NCBI GenBank assembly: GCA_965369445.1
Contig: CBDUQU010000080.1
Location: forward strand, 1-14,021
From: SM23-73-3 sp965369445
GTDB taxonomy: Bacteria > Zixibacteria > MSB-5A5 > SM1-73
Direction: 5' to 3'
DNA: 14,021 nucleotides
Position numbers and translations under genes: made by a program. Below are positions 1-6,038 of this stretch, piece after piece (within the stretch, counting starts at the first letter, position 1; the number at the start of each line of letters is the position of its first letter). Below the pieces are notes generated by a model, which worked only from the letters and a program-made list of their open reading frames with translations, was not told where the DNA came from and did no database searches.

Positions 1-843
1 GGCGATGTTCTGTCCGCTGGTCTTCCACCTGTTCTGAAACACGGCAGTGGACCCGGTGAAATGGATCCCCGCCAGGTTCGCATCGTTCAGGATGACCTCC
101 CCGATCTCCGATGAGTTGCCTGTAACGAAGTTGATGACTCCGGGGGGTAGACCCGCTTCCATCAGGATTTTCATAATGAGATGCGAGGTGTAGGGCACAG
201 AGCGGGCCGGCTTCCAGACCGACACGTTCCCCCACATGGCGGGCGCCGTGGGAAGGTTGCCGTTGATCGACACGAAATTGAATGGGGTGATGGCAAAGAC
301 AAATCCTTCTAAAGGTCGATAGTCGAGGCGATTCCAAACCAACGGGTCAGGATTGATCGGCTGGAAGTCGGAGATCATCTGCATAAAGTAGGCGTTGAAT
401 CGGAAGAAATCAACCAGCTCGCAGACGGCGTCAATCTCCGCCTGGAAGATGGTCTTGGAGTGGGCCAGCATGGTGGCGGCATTCATTATGTAGCGGTAGG
501 GTCCGGCCAGCAGGTCAGCCGCCTTCAGAAAGATCGCAGCACGCTGCTGGCCCGGCAGGGCTGTCCACGCCTTCTGGGCGTTCACTGCCGAATCGATGGC
601 AAGCTGTGTCTCCTTTTTGCTTCCGCGGTAGACGTGCCCCAGGACGAGATTATGATCGTGCGGTGCGGTGATTTTTTCCTTTTTGTCGGTGCGAATCTCC
701 TTGCCGTCGATTACCAGAGGAATCTCGGTCTGCTTTGACTTCACCTCATCCAAAGCAGCCTTCAGCTTCTCCCTCTCCGGCGAGCCGGGAGCGTAACTGT
801 AGATCGGCTCGTTTGCGGGAGTCGGTATGCGATATTCATCCAT
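1..843 (-). CDS. pruA: Delta-1-pyrroline-5-carboxylate dehydrogenase (L-glutamate gamma-semialdehyde dehydrogenase), N-terminal part, truncated by window start
   Basis: This reading frame is open from an ATG at 841-843 to the window edge, giving 281 residues of an enzyme usually about 540 long. It is an aldehyde dehydrogenase of the ALDH4/P5CDH type, which oxidises glutamate semialdehyde (from proline via pyrroline-5-carboxylate) to glutamate with NAD+. Visible marks are the N-terminal P5CDH-style segment (EPIYSYAPGSPER, residues 12-24), ITPFNF at 185-190, the cofactor-binding WKPA at 210-213, GLPPGVINFV at 231-240 and FTGST at 262-266. The catalytic cysteine and glutamate would lie in the missing C-terminal half. 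The start is well set: GGAGG lies five bases upstream of the ATG. No proline dehydrogenase domain precedes it, so this is a stand-alone P5CDH rather than a PutA fusion. Confidence in the subfamily is high because the spacing of these motifs follows ALDH4A1. Confidence 0.93.
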   Translation of the reverse strand, partial: MDEYRIPTPANEPIYSYAPGSPEREKLKAALDEVKSKQTEIPLVIDGKEIRTDKKEKITAPHDHNLVLGHVYRGSKKETQLAIDSAVNAQKAWTALPGQQRAAIFLKAADLLAGPYRYIMNAATMLAHSKTIFQAEIDAVCELVDFFRFNAYFMQMISDFQPINPDPLVWNRLDYRPLEGFVFAITPFNFVSINGNLPTAPAMWGNVSVWKPARSVPYTSHLIMKILMEAGLPPGVINFVTGNSSEIGEVILNDANLAGIHFTGSTAVFQNRWKTSGQNIA

Positions 844-1112
844 CTTAACCTCCAGATTTATTTGTGGTCAACTGACTCGATTTCCTGGTTGGCAGCCATG
901 CGGCACAAATTCGATAAAGGCAGGATGAATAAAAACGCGGAAGTTGCGAGACGAATTTGGGACTTTCTTCATTTCCGAATGCCAAAACTCAACCCAGTTT
1001 GGAGCTATTCACGAGTTTGTAACAGAAATCGAGAGACAGCAATCCAGCACGCTTTCTTTCTCTCATCTGTCTCCCTCATTTAGCGACAGCAAAAAATTCC
1101 TTGCGTCGAGCA
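844..1112 (-). other. Long 5' leader of pruA with an inverted repeat
   Basis: No gene is supported here. If the promoter at 1113-1141 is used, the pruA transcript has an untranslated leader of about 260 bases. It contains a perfect 7-base inverted repeat, GAGACAG at 1033-1039 and CTGTCTC at 1067-1073, enclosing a 27-base loop, and a purine-rich run between them on the minus strand. I do not recognise a known riboswitch. The short plus-strand frames crossing this stretch have no ribosome binding site or familiar sequence. Confidence 0.4.
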
Positions 1113-1141
1113 AGTATACAGAATGACCGGCTCTATGTCAA
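1113..1141 (-). promoter_or_regulatory. Sigma-70-type promoter for pruA
   Basis: On the minus strand there is TTGACA (1136-1141), a spacer of exactly 17 bases, and TATACT (1113-1118). This is a perfect -35 box and five of six bases of the -10 consensus. Transcription should begin near 1106 and run toward pruA, the only gene in that direction before the window edge. Confidence 0.75.
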
Positions 1142-1229
1142 GGGGAATGGTACTGGCGTGTAGCTTGAACTGTGTAAAGCGATCAGGATTAGGGAAAGGA
1201 AAGGGGTATATCTTTGAGATTAGCACGTA

Positions 1230-1317
1230 GGTCCGAAATGTCCGTCAGGACCTTCGGACACGAAACGTCGGATAGTCCCCCGTAAGGGAGCTTGTCCGCC
1301 TCTGGCGGGACATATCC
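1230..1317 (-). repeat. Structured intergenic repeat downstream of katA (copy 1 of a repeat also seen at 2966-2997)
   Basis: Just past the catalase stop codon lie several nested inverted repeats. GTCCGAA (1231-1237) pairs with TTCGGAC (1253-1259) around an inner GTCC/GGAC pair. GGATAGTCCC (from 1270) pairs, with one bulge, with GGGACATATCC (1307-1317). Inside that, TGTCCGCC (1293-1300) pairs with GGCGGGACA (1304-1312) over a 3-base loop. The first part (1230-1261) matches 2966-2997 at 25 of 32 positions. There is no uridine run, so a simple intrinsic terminator is not evident, although the folded RNA could protect or end the katA message. It looks like a dispersed palindromic element. Confidence 0.6.
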
Positions 1318-1327
1318 GATCTACGAG

Positions 1328-2851
1328 TTAGGAGTAGGTTCCCTCTTCTGTAACCTTTGCCCTCTCCTCGTTAGACATATTCGCCAGGCGCTTGACCTCA
1401 TTCACGTCTAGACCTATGCCTTCGGCCACGCGGCTGCCGTACTCTTTGTCTGCCTTGTAGAATATAGCGGCCTGGCGTATCTGGATGCGCTTTTGCGCAT
1501 TGCCCAGGTGATCCACAATGTTGCCGACCAGGTTATCCCGATCCCGATCCGACATGACCTTGCGGTAAAGGGTACCAGCCTGCACAAAGTCATCGTTAGG
1601 ATGCTTGAAGGGATAACGACCCGCCTCGCCTGAGAGCTCAAAGTGCGGCTCGCCTGACTTTGGGTCTGGCTGTGGTCCACCGGAGCTGTTGGGCCAGTAA
1701 TTGGGTCCACCGCCCCCGCCGTTATCAACGCGCATGAAGCCATCGCGCTGGTAATTCTCCTCAGGAGCGTGCTTCGGGGCATTAACCGGAATCAGATGAT
1801 AATTGGGGCCCAGTCTATGAATGTGCGTGTCGTGGTATGAGAAAACCCTTGCCTGCAGCATCTTGTCCGGCGAGATGGCAATGCCGGGAACCACATTTCC
1901 AGGACAGAAGGCCGCCTGCTCCACCTCTGCAAAATAGTTGACCGGGTTGCGGTTTAGAACCAGCTTGCCGATCTTGATGGGCGGGACCTCTCCGTGCGGC
2001 CACACCTTGGTGATGTCAAAGATGTCCCAGGGAAAATCCTTGGCCTTATCCGGTGGCAGAATCTGCATCTCTAAAGTCCAGGAAGGGGATTCGCCACGCT
2101 CGATGGCCTCATACAGGTCACGAGTGGCATGGTTTGGATCTTCGCCGCACAGCAGAATCGCTTCCTCCCTGTTGAGGTTCTTGATACCCTGATCCGTCTT
2201 GAAATGGTACTGCACCCAGAAGTACTCCCCCTTATCGTTGTACCATTTGAAGGTGTGGCTGCTGTAGCCGTTCATGTTCCGATAGGTGGCCGGTGTGCCC
2301 CTGTCGGAGAAAAGGACTGTGACCTGATGAATGGATTCGGGCGTGAGTGACAGAAAATCCCAGAACATGTCCGGATCCGGCAGATTGGTTGCGGGGTGCC
2401 GTTTCTGGGTATGGATGAAGTCGGGAAACTTGAGCGGGTCCCGGATGAAAAACACCGGGGTGTTGTTGCCGGCTAAGTCATAATTCCCATCTTGGGTGTA
2501 GAACTTAATGGCAAAGCCACGCGGGTCACGAGCGGCATCGGCCGAGCCCCTTTCGCCGCCGACTGTTGAAAAGCGGAGGAAGACGTCGGTACGCTTGCCT
2601 ACCTCCGAGAGAAACTTGGCTTTGGTGTACTTGGTGACGTCTGCAGTAACCTCAAAATAACCATACGCGCCCGCTCCTTTTGCGTGCACCACTCGTTCGG
2701 GAATGCGCTCCCGATCGAAGTGGGCCAACTTCTCCAGCAAGTGAGCGTCCTGAATCAGGACGGAACCGCGCTCACCGGCTGTCATGCTGTTCTGGTCGTC
2801 GGCTACAGGGATTCCGAAAGCTGTAGTCAGCTTTTTTGGCTTCTTTTTCAT
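1328..2851 (-). CDS. katA: Monofunctional haem catalase
   Basis: This 507-residue protein disproportionates hydrogen peroxide to water and oxygen, in the cytoplasm since no signal peptide is present. The small-subunit length and all core motifs are there: the distal active-site signature FDRERIPERVVHAKGAG (residues 45-61) with catalytic His56, the RFSTVGGERGSAD and RDPRGFAIKFYT blocks (93-119), GNNTPVFF with catalytic Asn129, and the proximal haem signature RVFSYHDTHIHRLG with the ligand Tyr339. The C-terminal helical region (about 430-500) is intact. A TTG six bases further upstream is in frame, but GGGAGG abuts it directly, whereas the same GGGAGG sits six bases before the ATG at 2851, so the ATG is the start. 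The gene lies 129 bases downstream of msrA, which suggests a shared oxidative-stress role. I found no convincing sigma-70 promoter in that gap, so katA may be co-transcribed with msrA or use a regulator-dependent promoter. Confidence 0.97.
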   Translation of the reverse strand: MKKKPKKLTTAFGIPVADDQNSMTAGERGSVLIQDAHLLEKLAHFDRERIPERVVHAKGAGAYGYFEVTADVTKYTKAKFLSEVGKRTDVFLRFSTVGGERGSADAARDPRGFAIKFYTQDGNYDLAGNNTPVFFIRDPLKFPDFIHTQKRHPATNLPDPDMFWDFLSLTPESIHQVTVLFSDRGTPATYRNMNGYSSHTFKWYNDKGEYFWVQYHFKTDQGIKNLNREEAILLCGEDPNHATRDLYEAIERGESPSWTLEMQILPPDKAKDFPWDIFDITKVWPHGEVPPIKIGKLVLNRNPVNYFAEVEQAAFCPGNVVPGIAISPDKMLQARVFSYHDTHIHRLGPNYHLIPVNAPKHAPEENYQRDGFMRVDNGGGGGPNYWPNSSGGPQPDPKSGEPHFELSGEAGRYPFKHPNDDFVQAGTLYRKVMSDRDRDNLVGNIVDHLGNAQKRIQIRQAAIFYKADKEYGSRVAEGIGLDVNEVKRLANMSNEERAKVTEEGTYS

Positions 2852-2965
2852 TGCCAACCTCCCTTGTCTCTTTTGTCATGAATCTACTACAGTACATTTA
2901 TTGAATATACGGATTCACCATACCTGTCGTTGCTCACCGTAACATGTACAGTCTCACACCATATG

Positions 2966-2997
2966 GGTTCCGAATGTTCGTCAGGGCTTTCCGACAC
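2966..2997 (-). repeat. Second copy of the katA-downstream repeat, overlapping the msrA 3' end
   Basis: Positions 2966-2997 match 1230-1261 at 25 of 32 bases without gaps, with the core TGTTCGTCAGG corresponding to TGTCCGTCAGG. This copy spans the end of msrA and supplies its last codons and its TGA stop (2981-2983). The palindrome is degenerate compared with the first copy. Confidence 0.5.
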
Positions 2998-3541
2998 TCT
3001 TCAGCTTGGCCAAGTACTTCTGCCGCAGCTTCGCCAGCTTCGGTGTGATCACCGCCTGGCAGTAGGGTTGAGATCTGTTCCGCCGGTAGAATCCCTGGTG
3101 ATGCTCCTCCGCTGGATAGAACCCCTCGCACTTCTCAACCGCGGTCACGATCGGACTCTCCCATGTACGGGAAGCTTCCACAGCCGCTATCACCTCTCTG
3201 ACCACCGTCGCCTGCTCCGGCGTGTGATAGAAGATCACTGAACGGTATTGCGTCCCAACATCTGTTCCCTGCCGGTTGAGCGTGGTCGGATCGTGGATGG
3301 TGAAGAAGATCTCCAGTAGCTCCCGATACGCGATCTTCGCAGGATCGAAGGTGATCCGAACCACCTCGGCGTGCCCCGTGGCGCCGCTACAGACCTGCTC
3401 ATATGAAGGATTCGGCACCCTGCCACCTGTATAGCCGGAGATTACCGATTTCACTCCCTCCAGTTGTTGGAATACCGCTTCCAGGCACCAGAAGCATCCG
3501 CCGCCGAGCGTGACGATTTCCAGATTAGCCTCTTCAGCCAA
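2981..3541 (-). CDS. msrA: Peptide methionine sulfoxide reductase A
   Basis: This 186-residue enzyme reduces the S-epimer of methionine sulfoxide in proteins and free methionine. The diagnostic GGGCFWC motif is at residues 13-19 with catalytic Cys16. GYTGG (37-41), CSGATGHAEVV (51-61), the HDPTTLNRQGTDVGTQYRS block (83-101) and EEHHQGFY near 145 follow. A cysteine in QPYC near residue 160 is in the position of the resolving cysteine. There is no signal peptide and no fused MsrB domain. The start is TTG: an in-frame TAG lies only 12 bases upstream and no ATG or GTG occurs before the active site, while AGGA lies seven bases before the TTG. The extreme C-terminus (VGKP) is encoded by a copy of an intergenic repeat. 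It has its own promoter at 3600-3628 and reads toward katA. Confidence 0.96.
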   Translation of the reverse strand: MAEEANLEIVTLGGGCFWCLEAVFQQLEGVKSVISGYTGGRVPNPSYEQVCSGATGHAEVVRITFDPAKIAYRELLEIFFTIHDPTTLNRQGTDVGTQYRSVIFYHTPEQATVVREVIAAVEASRTWESPIVTAVEKCEGFYPAEEHHQGFYRRNRSQPYCQAVITPKLAKLRQKYLAKLKSVGKP

Positions 3542-3599
3542 GGAGGATTCCTATTCGGATTAGAGTTGCACGAAATTCGTTGGTGCGATACCGAGGCAA

Positions 3600-3628
3600 A
3601 ATATAAGCGAGAACATCGCTTTCGCCAA
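3600..3628 (-). promoter_or_regulatory. Promoter for msrA with a palindrome in its spacer
   Basis: On the minus strand TTGGCG (3623-3628) and TATATT (3600-3605) are separated by exactly 17 bases and lie about 50 bases before the msrA start. The spacer carries a perfect 6-base inverted repeat, AAGCGA (3605-3610) and TCGCTT (3616-3621), separated by five bases. This is a natural place for an operator, but I cannot name a regulator. Confidence 0.6.
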
Positions 3629-3785
3629 ATTCTTTTTTCCAAGAACCCGGCAAGTCTCCGGCTCCTCGCCCAACGGCCCCGGTTTAAGCTTCAACTGATC
3701 ACTGTCAACTGGAGAGGGTGTGCGACCCTAAGAGACGGGACGATACGGTACCTGCACGTGTGTAATGGAGTATTTCACAAAATGA

Positions 3786-3825
3786 AACCCGCCCTGCGAC
3801 GCTTATGCGGTCACCAGGACGGGTT
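3786..3825 (-). terminator. Long hairpin downstream of tRNA-Asp, probable terminator of the tRNA transcript
   Basis: Read on the minus strand, AACCCGTCCTG (3825-3815) pairs over 11 positions with CAGGGCGGGTT (3796-3786), including one U-G pair that exists only in minus-strand RNA. The intervening 18 bases fold further over an AUAA loop, with two bulges. The stem is followed by TTCATTTTG, an imperfect uridine run. It lies between the tRNAs and msrA and could end the tRNA transcript, or it could sit upstream of the msrA promoter as an unrelated structure. Confidence 0.55.
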
Positions 3826-3879
3826 AATGTCTTTTGGCTATGGAAGATGAACCGTGAACTATCTACTGCCTTAAAAATG

Positions 3880-3954
3880 CGGGGCCGACGAGAGTTGAAC
3901 TCGCGACCTCTGGCTTGACAGGCCAGCGTTCTAACCAGACTGAACTACGACCCC
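3880..3954 (-). tRNA. tRNA-Asp (anticodon GTC)
   Basis: A full 75-base cloverleaf is visible. The acceptor strands GGGGTCG and CGGCCCC pair fully (one G-T), the D stem is GTTC/GAAC, the anticodon stem CTGGC/GCCAG encloses loop CTGTCAA (anticodon GTC), and the T arm is GCGAG-TTCAACT-CTCGT. The discriminator base is G. The 3' CCA is not encoded (the next bases are CA followed by a T run), so it must be added by nucleotidyltransferase. Confidence 0.96.
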
Positions 3955-3970
3955 GACAATCTATGAGTTA

Positions 3971-4011
3971 ACAGTTTACGGTTCTCAGCAAAATCTTTTG
4001 CCGTCAACTGT
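3971..4011. repeat. Inverted repeat and GTTCAC/GTTGAC-type repeats in the tRNA spacer
   Basis: Between the two tRNA genes ACAGTTTACGG (3971-3981) and CCGTCAACTGT (4001-4011) form an inverted repeat with one mismatch. The following bases continue with iterated TGTGAACTGTGAAC and an AACCGTCTACTG segment. A related AACTATCTACTG occurs just beyond tRNA-Asp near 3856-3868, and a further CACTGTCAACTG lies near 3701-3712. The spacer therefore looks built from degenerate short repeats. Confidence 0.45.
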
Positions 4012-4038
4012 GAACTGTGAACCGTCTACTGGTCAACA

Positions 4039-4113
4039 TGGGCGGTACTGGGTTCGAACCAGTGACCTTCTGCGTGTAAGGCAGACACTCTGAACCAGCT
4101 GAGCTAACCGCCC
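4039..4113 (-). tRNA. tRNA-Val (anticodon TAC)
   Basis: A complete 75-base cloverleaf is present. The acceptor GGGCGGT/ACCGCCC is perfectly paired, the D arm is GCTC/GAGT, the anticodon stem TCTGC/GCAGA encloses CTTACAC (anticodon TAC), and the T arm is ACTGG-TTCGAAC-CCAGT. The discriminator is A and CCA is not encoded. It lies 84 bases upstream of tRNA-Asp on the same strand and is probably co-transcribed with it. Confidence 0.96.
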
Positions 4114-4188
4114 GAGACAAAACAGCCGAAAGTCCTTAGTAAAACGCCAGACTCTCAAACTGTATTTGCATCAAGTTCGAAAAAAGCG

Positions 4189-4467
4189 TCACGCTCCTCT
4201 GCGAGCCTCGGGAGTCTTCTCCTTCCCTCCGTTGATTATTATGGCGATGGGGATGATCACGCAGTAGCCCAACACCAATAATATGGGCGCCAAGGTGATG
4301 GAACCGTATCCTAAGGTGACGTAACCGATCACGATGACGAACAAACCTATGGCGAACAGGATGTAGTTCCTGCTGGTGAAAGGTAAAATCGATTTCTCCT
4401 TAGGTCTATAAGTCTTGCCTGCTGGTTTAACCTGGGGTTTTACTTTGCGTTTGCCTTTTTCAGCCAT
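4189..4467 (-). CDS. Small two-helix membrane protein, DUF3098-like
   Basis: This 92-residue protein begins with a lysine-rich basic tail (about residues 1-25), then LPFTSRNYILFAIGLFVIVIGYV (from 28) as a first membrane helix, a short ITLAP turn near 57-61, a second helix LLVLGYCVIIPIAIII, and a charged tail. The order 'basic tail, F-x-x-R/K-NY-helix, ITLAP-helix' is what I know from the DUF3098 family of FCB-group bacteria. The function of that family is unknown and I assign none. GAGG lies five bases before the ATG, so the start is firm. A promoter candidate lies just upstream, and tRNA-Val begins only 75 bases beyond the stop. A tiny AGCG/CGCT hairpin followed by six T residues overlaps the stop codon and may weakly terminate transcription. 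Confidence 0.8.
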   Translation of the reverse strand: MAEKGKRKVKPQVKPAGKTYRPKEKSILPFTSRNYILFAIGLFVIVIGYVTLGYGSITLAPILLVLGYCVIIPIAIIINGGKEKTPEARRGA

Positions 4468-4491
4468 ATTATCCTCTCTTCAACGAAGATA

Positions 4492-4519
4492 AATTTAATA
4501 AACAATTTCAATAAGTCAA
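4492..4519 (-). promoter_or_regulatory. Candidate promoter for the DUF3098-like gene
   Basis: On the minus strand TTGACT (4514-4519), a 16-base A+T-rich spacer and TAAATT (4492-4497) lie close upstream of the ATG at 4467. The -35 box matches five of six bases. The -10 matches four, and several overlapping A+T-rich hexamers could serve instead. Confidence 0.45.
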
Positions 4520-4580
4520 GCGAAAACGCCGATCGAAAAACCCTTGCTTTTGGGACTCCCACGACGCAGGCTGCCGATTT

Positions 4581-4608
4581 CCCCTCAACGGTGTCCGTCG
4601 AATTGGGG
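4581..4608 (-). terminator. Hairpin after the sugar-phosphate transferase gene, possible transcript end
   Basis: Six bases past the TGA stop, on the minus strand, CGACGG (4600-4595) pairs with CCGTTG (4591-4586) over a 3-base loop, and outer CCCC/GGGG arms extend it across a small asymmetric internal loop. It is well placed to end the glycosyltransferase transcript, but no uridine run follows, so an intrinsic terminator is not certain. Confidence 0.3.
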
Positions 4609-4613
4609 TCTGT

Positions 4614-6038
4614 TCAATAAGCATTCTTGGGCGAGAACCAATCTTTCAGGGTCAATAATAGTATCTTGATGTCAAAGGCCAGCGACCAGTTCTCCACGTA
4701 GAATAGATCGTACTTTGTCCTCTCCTCTATGGACGTGTTTCCCCTCAACCCGTTCACCTGCGCCCAGCCGGTTATCCCGGATTTGACCTTGTGGCGCAGA
4801 AAGTATCGGGGTATTCCCTCCTTAAACTTATCGACAAAAAACTTCCTTTCTGGACGAGGTCCCACCAGGCTCATGTCTCCCTTCAAGACGTTGAAGAGTT
4901 GGGGAAGCTCGTCGAAGTTGTTCTTCCGCAAAAATGCTCCGACTTTCGTTCTGCGAGGGTCGTCCTCCTTAGCGAACACCGGCCCGGTCTGCTTCTCAGC
5001 ATCTTCCATCATGGATCTGAACTTATATTGGAAGAATTTCCTCCCATCCCTTCCCAACCTCTCCTGCTTGAAAAACACCGGCCCTTTGGAATCGAGCTTT
5101 ATCCATATACCCAGTAAAGCAAAAGCGGGCGAAAGCAGCGCTAATCCGGCGGAAGAAAGGGTCACGTCCAGAGACCTCTTCAGCACCCTATTCCACCCTT
5201 CCAGAGGCGTGCGCCCCAGGCTGATTAGCGGAATCCCGTCAAAGGAGACCACCTTCGCTCGTAAAGCCATGATCTCGACCATGTCCGGCACTATCTGAAA
5301 CTCCACCCTCAGATCGTCGCACCCCAGGATGATCTCCATGATCTTGTTATGATAAGACAGGGGCAAGGCTAAGATCACCAGCTCCACGTTCTCCTCTCCA
5401 ATTATCCGGAAGAGATCGTCCACGGTTCCCACGACGGGTGTTTCCGTAGAGTGTCCGGTATCTGCATTAGTCCCATGTTCCTTCGCTTCAATAAGCCCAA
5501 TAAGCTGATAGCCGAGTTGAGGATTCTCCTCCCATCTTTGGTAGAGTGAGAGTCCCATCTCTCCGGTTCCGACAATTACCGCCTTTTTCACCCCATAGCC
5601 ACGCTTCATGAAGCCCCGTTCCAGCCTGGCCATGATTCGCCTTTCTGCATAAAGCAGAATGATGCCCAGAATCCAGGATGCTATCAGAGTAGCACGGGAA
5701 TAGGAAGTGCCCCGATAGAAAAAAGTGAACGCCAGCACCACCAGAAACCCCAGGGTGGCACTCTTGGCCAGGAGATAGAACTCATCGAAGGCACCCCGGG
5801 GCCGGGTGCTCTTGTAGAGGCCATAGGCGTTGAAGGCCGCCACCCACACCAGCGCCACGAAGATCGATCCATAGAAGTAAAACGCCAGCGGGGGAATTCC
5901 CTTGGTGACCGGAAGGATTTCCGTAAAAGGTGAGTAAAACCTCACCCAGTAGGCTAAGAAGAACGCGCAGAAGATGACCAGAACGTCCGCCAGGAAAAGA
6001 AGAAACGGGAATATGTGCCTGAAACTCTCTTTTCTCAT
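4614..6038 (-). CDS. Polyprenyl-phosphate sugar-1-phosphate transferase (initiating glycosyltransferase, WbaP/WcaJ type)
   Basis: This 474-residue membrane enzyme should transfer a hexose-1-phosphate from a nucleotide sugar to undecaprenyl phosphate, the first step of exopolysaccharide or O-antigen repeat synthesis at the inner membrane. The N-terminus has four hydrophobic helices (about 11-31, 51-70, 93-108, 116-130). A Rossmann-like CoA-binding-type domain follows, with AVIVGTGEMG at 153-162. The catalytic bacterial sugar transferase domain runs from about 285: membrane-entering helix 296-314, FFKQERLG (322-329), KFRSM (339-343), the DE dyad in FDELPQ (Asp376, Glu377) and GDMSLVGPRPE (387-397). 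Length and domain order are those of full-length family members rather than the short PglC form. Its ATG overlaps the stop of the upstream glycosyltransferase as ATGA, implying translational coupling. The sugar donor cannot be read from the sequence. Confidence 0.92.
   Translation of the reverse strand: MRKESFRHIFPFLLFLADVLVIFCAFFLAYWVRFYSPFTEILPVTKGIPPLAFYFYGSIFVALVWVAAFNAYGLYKSTRPRGAFDEFYLLAKSATLGFLVVLAFTFFYRGTSYSRATLIASWILGIILLYAERRIMARLERGFMKRGYGVKKAVIVGTGEMGLSLYQRWEENPQLGYQLIGLIEAKEHGTNADTGHSTETPVVGTVDDLFRIIGEENVELVILALPLSYHNKIMEIILGCDDLRVEFQIVPDMVEIMALRAKVVSFDGIPLISLGRTPLEGWNRVLKRSLDVTLSSAGLALLSPAFALLGIWIKLDSKGPVFFKQERLGRDGRKFFQYKFRSMMEDAEKQTGPVFAKEDDPRRTKVGAFLRKNNFDELPQLFNVLKGDMSLVGPRPERKFFVDKFKEGIPRYFLRHKVKSGITGWAQVNGLRGNTSIEERTKYDLFYVENWSLAFDIKILLLTLKDWFSPKNAY

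Noticed and set aside
862..1126. Two overlapping short plus-strand frames in the pruA leader
   Set aside because: They lack a ribosome binding site and recognisable sequence, and they overlap each other in different frames.
2852..2857. Upstream TTG start for catalase
   Set aside because: The GGGAGG abuts the TTG with no spacing but lies six bases before the ATG at 2851.
2938..2950. ACATGT palindrome upstream of katA as a peroxide-regulator site
   Set aside because: Only six symmetrical bases, no match to the PerR, Fur or OxyR patterns I know, and no promoter nearby to support it.
3464..3850. Plus-strand open frame of 128 codons over the msrA 5' end and leader
   Set aside because: It is antisense to the msrA active-site region, has no familiar protein sequence, and its codons mirror the msrA frame.
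3880..4113. tRNA genes as an integration site for a mobile element
   Set aside because: There is no integrase, no repeated tRNA 3' end and no phage or plasmid gene within the window.
4729..5298. Plus-strand open frame of 189 codons opposite the sugar-phosphate transferase
   Set aside because: It lies wholly antisense to the catalytic domain with its conserved motifs, and its translation resembles no known protein.
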